Shown here: one piece after another, positions 57,216 to 64,000 of the stretch
Layout: every line of letters starts with the position of its first letter
How positions within the stretch are numbered: the first letter of the stretch is position 1
Assembly (NCBI RefSeq): GCF_007565055.1
Contig: NC_044550.1
Coordinates: 89,953,674 to 90,017,673 of the forward strand
Length of the DNA: 64,000 nt
Direction of reading: 5' to 3'
Source: Rhinopithecus roxellana
Lineage: Eukaryota; Chordata; Mammalia; Primates; Cercopithecidae
The notes under the pieces: generated by a model
What the model saw: only the letters and a program-made list of their open reading frames with translations
Databases searched by the model: none
Told to the model about the DNA's origin: nothing
Program-made: the position numbers and the translations under genes

Positions 57216-59582
57216 AATATTACTAAATATTAAGTATATATTGTTAAAATCAAATATTTAACTCTTGTAATGGATGTGCAGATATACATAACAAATATAC
57301 AACAACAGCAACAATAGCATCGATACAAAAGCTTGATGCATGAAAGAGATCACAACAGCTGGCTCCTGTTTGTCCGCATCCGTAAAATAATGAAGTGGTT
57401 CTAGATGGCCTTCAAGATGCTTTTTAGCTTTTAAATTTCTACAATTGAATAGGTTCTGATTCTCTTTATAAGAAAGTGTAGATTTGTGTGTACTTTCATG
57501 TAGAAAAATACCCTGTTTCAATAGAGCACTTTATCTGGCGGTACATCCAATGGGGACTCCGAATCCTTTATAAAAGCTGATTTTTTTTTTTTAAAGAAAA
57601 ATCAACAAAAACCTTCCTTCCCTTATTCTTCTGTGAAAGCAAGGAATCAGAAAAAGTTGAGAGAAAATGAACAGGTAGCAAACTCTAAGGACATTGAAAC
57701 AGACAGAAAGAAGATTGAGTGATAATTACAATAATGGATGGATCCTAAGGAGAAAATGTTAGTGAAATCACGTTTGAAGGCAGAAAGAAAGTGCCTGGAT
57801 GTGAATGAATGACTAGAAATAGGAGGAGAATAGATTACAGCCTGATAGAGGAGAGGAAGAAATGGTCAAAGGAAGGCAGGAAAACATTTGAGTTGAGTTT
57901 TCTGACAAAAAGAAAAAATAAAAAGAATGAAGGGCAGGTAGAGCAGACACATATTTTTCTCAATTGGCTTGCAAGTGTTGAATTAGGTTCTATCTATTAT
58001 TAACATGGTTTATCTATGAGATTTAGCCACTGATGACCTGTTCTCTTCATGAAGCCATTACCAGTCAATTGTCTCACTTCTGACTTACCTCAAAACAGCT
58101 GATAAGAAACAGAAGCCATGAATATAGGCATCGTGGGAGGAAACGTATAATTAGTAGTACTAAGAGGTGACGGTGAATTTTTTTTTGTGGGGGCCAATTT
58201 AAAGCACTGTGGAACAATCATGGCTTTTAGGAAAGAAAACACTAATTTGTTTGGTTTGGAATTTTAGAAGACAAGCTCTTTCAGGGAACAGACAAGTAAC
58301 TTTCTCAGGATAGCTGACACATTAAAATTTTATACCGCTTGGGAAAAGGTCCAAATACCGTGAGTATGGTTGTCTAAAAGACAAACTTAAATTCAAAGCT
58401 TATGTTAAATGACAAAATTAAAATCACATTTTTTACCCACTTAGTTTTCTGTTTTTTACTGAGGAACTTTCTTTATAAGATATATATTTACTAATAATAT
58501 GGTACTCCTTTAAGTTTGGTGGAAAAAATTTGTTACATTATCTGCACGCCCTGGGTTACAGATGTATTTCTTGTCCTTAGCGTGATAAGACTTTTCTGTT
58601 GCCTTCCAGGTTTCTCTCCCCAGAATTCACTCCAGTTTGTTTATAATCCAGTCACCAGATTCTTCTTAATGTGCAATGCCCAAGACAGAATTCATCATTC
58701 TTGGTGGGAGCCTGGAGTGATAATATAGAAGGTGTACTTTAAGAAGATTAATTTGGCAGCTGTGTGTAGATGGATTAGTGTCTGCACATTTTAACAACAC
58801 TGTTAAAGCCTGTATAAGGTCAAATTTTTATTCCTGGAGTTTGACTTCTTATGTGGGGGGGGGGGGGGCTTATTTATTTGGGCCTTGCTCCTTTTTATAC
58901 TTAACAAAAAACTCTGTACTTAACTTCAGGCCATCTTTATGCCTTAATTGTTGCTATGGTCATTGGACAACTTGTGAGCTCCTCTCGAGGAGGGCATTAC
59001 ACAGCCTCCTATCAGTGCCTGGTTGGCAGCAGCTGTTCTAACACTGATTATAGAAATCACTCAGTATTCTAGACAGTCAATGGCCTAAGCATGGGAGAGT
59101 AAGTCAGAGGGAAGAGAAGCAAATACATATAGGATGAATGACAGAGAAAAGAAGACAGGATCAGAGAAAGAAAAGAACATCAACTAAAGCCTAGTTATTA
59201 ACTCTTGTTCATCCACTAATCCAAATGTTTCTATTACTATGTGATATTTTTGCCTGAAAATGATGATGTCATCTATAAACATTTTCATATTTTCTGTCTT
59301 TAAAAATTTTACTTTAAAATTAGCATCTTCCTATAGACTATATATTTTTGGAGAAATAATGTTATAGTTCTTTTTTTCCCCTTTGGCACACTGATAGTGT
59401 GCTCTCTGAATGTGGAAAGGAGTTGACAGGCCAGTATTCATACCTGATAGTCTTTTCTCTATCCAAGTTCTTCATGCTATCCCAATGTTAACTTTTATTC
59501 CATTATTGCTGTCCAACTACATAATAGAGTATAAATACTTCAAACTCTCTGTATATACATGTGTGTATATATAGATATATAT
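57216..59582. other. No gene recognised; contains a 14-G run
   Basis: About 2.4 kb of AT-rich sequence. 58855-58868 is an uninterrupted G run. 'ttggcagctgtgtgtagatgg' near 58752 faintly resembles antisense L2. Confidence 0.45.
58855..58868 (+). repeat. G14 homopolymer
   Basis: Fourteen consecutive G on the plus strand, rare in this window. Could fold into a G-quadruplex, and its length is a likely sequencing-error or polymorphism site. Confidence 0.9.
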
Positions 59583-60984
59583 ATTCAATGGCTTTTGGGG
59601 TACAAGTGGTTTGGTTACATGCATGAATTGTATGTTGGTGAATTCTGAAATTTTAGTGCACTTGTCACCTGAGTAGAGTATATTGTACCCAAATACATAG
59701 CTTTTTAATTCCTCAACCCCCTCCCAACCTCCTCCTCTCTGAACCTCCAAAGTCCGTTACACCACTCTGTATGCCCTTACATAACCACAGCTTAGGTCTC
59801 ACTTATAAGTGAGAACATACGGTATTTGGTTTTCTGTTCTTGAGTTACTTCACTTAGAATAATGACCTCCACCTCCATCTAAGTTGCTGCAAATAATTTC
59901 ATTCTGTTTAATGGCTGAGTAGTATTCCATGGCATATATATACCGCATGTTCTTTATGCATTCATTGGTTGAGGGGCACTTAAGTGTATTTCAAATCTTT
60001 GTGAATTATGTGCTGTGACAAACATACACCTGCAGATGTCTTTTTAATACAGTTACTTTTCTTTTTAGGTAATGACTTCTTTTATTTTGGGTAGATACTG
60101 GTAGTGGGATTGTTGGGTCAAATGATATTCCTACTTTTAATTCTTTAAGAAATCTCTATACTGTTTTCCACAGAGGTTGTACTAATTTACATTCCCACCA
60201 GCAATGTATAAGTTTTCCCTTTTCACCACATCCATGCCAACATCTGTTGTTTTTTTGACGTTTTAGTAATGGCCATTGTGGCTGGGATAGGGTGGTATCT
60301 CATTGTGGTTTTAATTTGCATTTCCCTGATGATCAGTGATATTGAACAATTTTTTCAAATTTTTGTTGTCCATTTGTATATCTTATTTTGAGAAATGTCT
60401 GCTCATGTCATTTGCCCGCTTTTGATGGGATTATTTGTTTTTTTCTTGCTGATTTGTTTGAGCTCCTTGTAGATTCTGGATATTAGTCTTTTGTTGGAAG
60501 TGGAGTTTGCAAATACTTTCTCCCAGACTAAAAATTAATATTTTTAGTTTAATTAGGTCCTACTTATTAATTTTTGTTTTTGTTACCTCTGCTTTTGGAA
60601 TCCTAATCATAAATTCTTTGCCTCTGCCAATGTTCAGAAGAGTTTTTCTAGGTTTTCTTCCAGAACTTTAATGGTTACAGGTCTTAGATTTAAGTCATTG
60701 ATCCACCTTCAGTTGATTTCTGTATATGGTGAGAAAGAGAGATTCAATTTAATTCTTCTACATGTGGCTATCCAGTTTTCCAAGCACCATTTATTAAATA
60801 GGGTGTCCTTTCCAAAATTTATGTTTTTGTATGCTTTATCAAAGATCAGTTAGTAATAAATATTTGGGTTTCTTTCTGGGTTCTCTAGACTGTTCCATTT
60901 TTCTATGTATCTATGTTTATACTAGTACCATGTTGTTTTGTTAACTGTAGCCCTATAGTATAATTTGAAGTCAGATAATCAAAC
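59583..60984 (-). mobile_element. 5'-truncated L1 (L1PB/L1MA-like), antisense, 1.4 kb
   Basis: The left end is the L1 3' UTR in reverse ('ggcttttggggtacaagtgg'). It then passes through the ORF2 C-terminus ('cattcccaccagcaatgtat', 'ggtatctcattgtggtttta') and ends at 'cctatagtataatttgaagt', where L1 homology stops. No intact frame. Confidence 0.9.
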
Positions 60985-61434
60985 TCACCTAATCTTAAAA
61001 CTAAAAAAATTCCACTTAGTGATCACTATGTTTAAGGGATTTTCAGATGCTGCTCAAAGACTTAAGAAAATAAAAACAAGGAAAAAGAAAGTGAAGAAAT
61101 TGACTAGGCTAATGACAGAGAAAAGGAAAAGAATGGAGGACATGTTTCCTTCTCCCAGGTGCCTAAAAAGCACTTGGGATATAGTGCTTTTCAATAATGG
61201 ATTTTCAATGTATATTCATTAAGTTATTGAGCAAACAAATGCATTAGAAATTAACTCGGAGAAGCAGGAGTTAAGAAAATCTCCATGAAATATTCCAAGT
61301 GAAACCAAACTCCTGTAATCTCTCATCGTTGGTAAAATAAGTCAGAAAGTAAACAGGTGCAAAAATGATACTTATAAAAAGTTTAAAAAGTCACTTTTCT
61401 CCTCAAAACCACCTCTTTGATTTCTACTGTTTTG
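60985..61434. other. No gene or repeat recognised
   Basis: 450 bases between two L1 copies. The Lys/Arg-rich 85-codon frame at 60965-61222 overlaps the L1 end and has no recognisable domain. Confidence 0.45.
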
Positions 61435-62825
61435 ATAGATTACTTTTTTACAATTTTATGGAGATAAAATTCATAAACAATTGACCCATTTAAAGTGTAG
61501 AATTCAATGGGTTTTAGTATGGTCACAGAGTTGTGCAACCATCACTACAATCAATTTTAGAGCAATTTCATCACACTCAATTTTAGAGCAATTTCATCAA
61601 ATAAAATTCCCTACCCATTAGCAGTCACTTCTTATTTTCTCACCCCCACCCTCCCAGCCCCAGGCAACCACTAATCTACTTTCAGTCCCTATGTATTTGC
61701 CTGTTCTGGGAAGTTCATATAAGTAGCATCATATACTATGTGGTCTTTTGTGACTGGGTCCTTTCCCTTAGCAAAGTATTTTTAAGATTTATCCATGTTG
61801 AAGCATATATCAGTACTTTGTCCTCTTTTATTGCTAAGTAATATGTATTTCAGTTACTGAATAATATATATTCTAGTGTATGAATATGCTACATTTTGTT
61901 TATTTGTTCTTCAGTTAATGTGCATTTGGGTTTTTTTCTACTTCCTTGCTATTATGAACAGTGCTTCAGTAAACACTGCCTTACAAGTTTTTCTGAAAAC
62001 ATATGTTGAGAGTTCTTACGCATGTGTACCTGGGAGTAAAATTGCTGAGACATATGATAATTTTGTGTTTAACTTTGTGAGGAACTGTCACTGTTTTTCA
62101 GTTGCTGCATCATTCTGCATTCCCAACTGTGATGTATGAAGGTTCTAATTTCTCCACATCCGTCATCTGTGTCAACACTTCTTATTATTGACTTTTTGAT
62201 TATAGCCATTCTTTTTTTTTTTTTTTTTTTTTTTTCTGAGACTGAATCTTGCTCTGTTCCCCAGGCTGGAGTACAGTGGTGTGATCTCGGCTCACTGCAA
62301 CCTCTGCCTCCTGGGTTCAAGGGATTCTTCTGCCTCGGCCTCCTGAGTAACTGGAACTACAGGCACGTGCCACCATGTCCAGCTAATTTTTGTATTTTTA
62401 GTAGAGACAGGGTTTCGCCATGTTGGCCAGGGTGGTCTCAAACTCCTGACCTCAGGTGATGCACCTGCCTTGGCCTCCCAAAGTGCTGGGATTACAGGTG
62501 TGAATGTATATGAATGATAGGTAATTATGATTTTGGTTTGCACTTCCCTGATGACTAATAATGTTGGGCATCTTTTCATATGCTTATTAGTCATTTGTAT
62601 ATGTTTAAAGAAATGTCTATTGAGATATTTTGCCCAGTTTTTAGATTGGGTTATTTGTCTGTTTTGGGGTTTTGAGAGTACTTTACATATTTTAACTATG
62701 AGTCCCTTATCAGATACATGATTTTCAAATATTTTTTTCCCATCCTGTGAATTGTCTTTTCAATTTCTTGATGGTGACTTTGAAGTGAAAAAGTCCTTAA
62801 TTTTGATGATGGATTTCTATTTTGC
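61435..62825 (-). mobile_element. L1M 3' region, antisense, split by an Alu
   Basis: 'attttatggagataaaattc', 'gtgcaaccatcactacaatc', 'ggcaaccactaatctacttt', 'ttgctaagtaatatgtattt', then after the Alu 'ggtttgcacttccctgatga' and 'ttttctcccatcctgtga'-like sequence. This is the old L1M order on the minus strand. A local duplication of about 26 bases ('ttttagagcaatttcatca') is at 61552-61598. Confidence 0.85.
62211..62506 (-). mobile_element. AluS-like element, lacking its first bases
   Basis: Antisense Alu from a 23-T run to 'gctgggattacaggtgtgaa', where homology stops about 20 bases short of the usual CCCGGCC end. It sits in antisense L1M. Confidence 0.9.
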
Positions 62826-62859
62826 TCAGGTAAAAGCTTGTCTTTATAATGGTTCTAAG

Positions 62860-63175
62860 GGACCTGCTCAGTCTTTTCTCCCTGACCTCACTGACTCTAC
62901 CACCCCAGCTCACTCTGTTCCAGGTACACTGACTTGCTTGTTGATCAGCCAGCCCCAGGCTTCTGCTTTTCCTACAAACAGCCTCTTTGCTTTCCCTCTT
63001 ACTTCTTTTAGATCTTTGCTCAGATGTCACCACCTCAGTGAGGCTTTTCTTGAACACCTTATTTAATATTCCATCCCTTCCCTCACTCTGGCACACCCTC
63101 TTCCCATGGCTGCTTTATTTTCCTCTAGGGCACTTAATACCATGTAGTTATTTATTTAATTTTTATAGACATTGG
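62860..63175 (+). mobile_element. L2 LINE 3' fragment, sense
   Basis: 'ccctgacctcactgactcta', 'tttagatctttgctcagatgtcaccacctcagtgaggcttttc' and 'ctttattttcctctagggcactta' match the L2 3' region closely in order. Confidence 0.88.
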
Positions 63176-63229
63176 CTTTAAAAAAATAATTTAGACAATT
63201 TTATGTATCCATCTATTAGTTGATTTGGT

Positions 63230-64000
63230 CATTCATTTATTGTTCACTGAAGTGTGACTTAAGTCCAATACAATTTACCCATTTGGGCCTGTATAGTTGA
63301 TGAATTTTGAAAAAAATGTATATATTTGTGTAGCTACCACCACAATAAAGATATAGAAAGTTTTTATTACCCAAAGCATTCTCTTTGCAGTCAACACCCT
63401 CTGCATTCCCAGCACATGGTAACCACTCACTGATCAGCTTTCAGTCACTGTAGTTTTGCCTTTTCTAGAATTTTATATAAATAGAATAAAACATTTGTGT
63501 GTGTGTGTATATATGGATGTGTGTTTGGCTTATTTTACTCAGCATAATGCTTTTGAGATTTCCCATGTTTCTGAGTGTATTAGTAGTTCTTTTCCTTGCT
63601 GTGTAGTTTTCCATTCTCTGGTTAATCTATAAGTTGTTTATCTATTTACCTGTTGGTAGGCATTCATGCTATTTCCAGTTTGGGCCAGGGTGAATAAAAC
63701 TGCTTGAAAATTTGTGTACCAATCTTTGAAATCCTTCATTTCTCTTGTGTAAATATCATGGCATGGGACTGCTGAGTGACATGGCAAGTGGTATGCTGAC
63801 ATCACAAACTACCAAAATACATTCCATAACTGTATCATTTTGCATATGTTCCAGTTGTTCCATGTCTTTGCCAACGTTAGTATTACTGGTCTTCTAATTT
63901 TAATCACTCTTGCTGGTGTGTAATGCTATCTCATGGTGGTTTTCACTTGTATTTTCCTAGTGACTAATGAAATTAAACATCTTTTTATGGGCTTATGTGC
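63230..64000 (-). mobile_element. L1M 3' region, antisense, running off the window
   Basis: 'gtgtagctaccaccacaata', 'gttttgccttttctagaatt', 'agcataatgcttttgagatt', 'ctatctcatggtggttttca' follow the antisense L1M 3' order. It reaches the last base and probably continues. Confidence 0.85.

Overview
The window is AT-rich primate DNA with no intact multi-exon host gene and no recognisable RNA gene. Almost everything identifiable is transposon-derived. Alu elements of several ages, L1PA-type and L1M LINEs, L2 and MIR fragments, MaLR/ERV LTRs and hAT elements establish a primate. The youngest-looking Alu (4198-4527) carries differences from the human AluY consensus that I associate with Old World monkey AluYR lineages. 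The 3' UTR of the near-full-length L1 also resembles the Old World monkey L1 lineage. A macaque/baboon/vervet-type genome is therefore the best inference, made from memory of consensus sequences rather than a search.

Layout. 1-415: old antisense L1. 2768-5205: an L1M 3' end split by an LTR-like element and by the AluYR-like copy. 6376-6824: MER5A-like hAT split by an Alu with target-site duplication (TSD). 8640-9041: MER5-like fragment, polypyrimidine tract and Alu piece. 10470-10771: Alu. 12245-19460: the centrepiece, a MIR interrupted by an antisense TOMM6 retrocopy whose 74-codon frame is open, then by a 6.2-kb near-full-length L1 with a 16-bp TSD. 22930-24304: an old Alu, a 180-bp tandem duplication and an AluY-like copy. 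24523-27262: MIR, MLT1 fragments and an 820-bp CT/CA minisatellite. 27741-28090: hAT element with a perfect 8-bp TSD. 30168-31850: MLT1 LTR and old L1. 32370-33150: L2. 34193-37016: 5'-truncated L1. 37580-39947: L1 with inverted 5' part. 42054-42638: solo LTR. 43092-43269: short ERVK-like LTR with 6-bp TSD. 43440-43877: inverted repeat split by an Alu. 44745-46158: L2 and Alu. 49275-53025: L2 hosting an antisense L1M that itself hosts two insertions. 54350-57215: MIRs and an Alu. 59583-64000: antisense L1s, an Alu and L2.

No genes here work together. The biological content is a stratified record of retrotransposition. The only host-protein sequence recognised is the TOMM6 retrocopy. The L1 is disabled by one nonsense codon in ORF1 and two frame-shifting insertions in ORF2 that together keep the downstream frame. 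Stretches with no recognisable feature are listed as such. Family names and boundaries come from recognition by eye and may be off by tens of bases unless a TSD is given.
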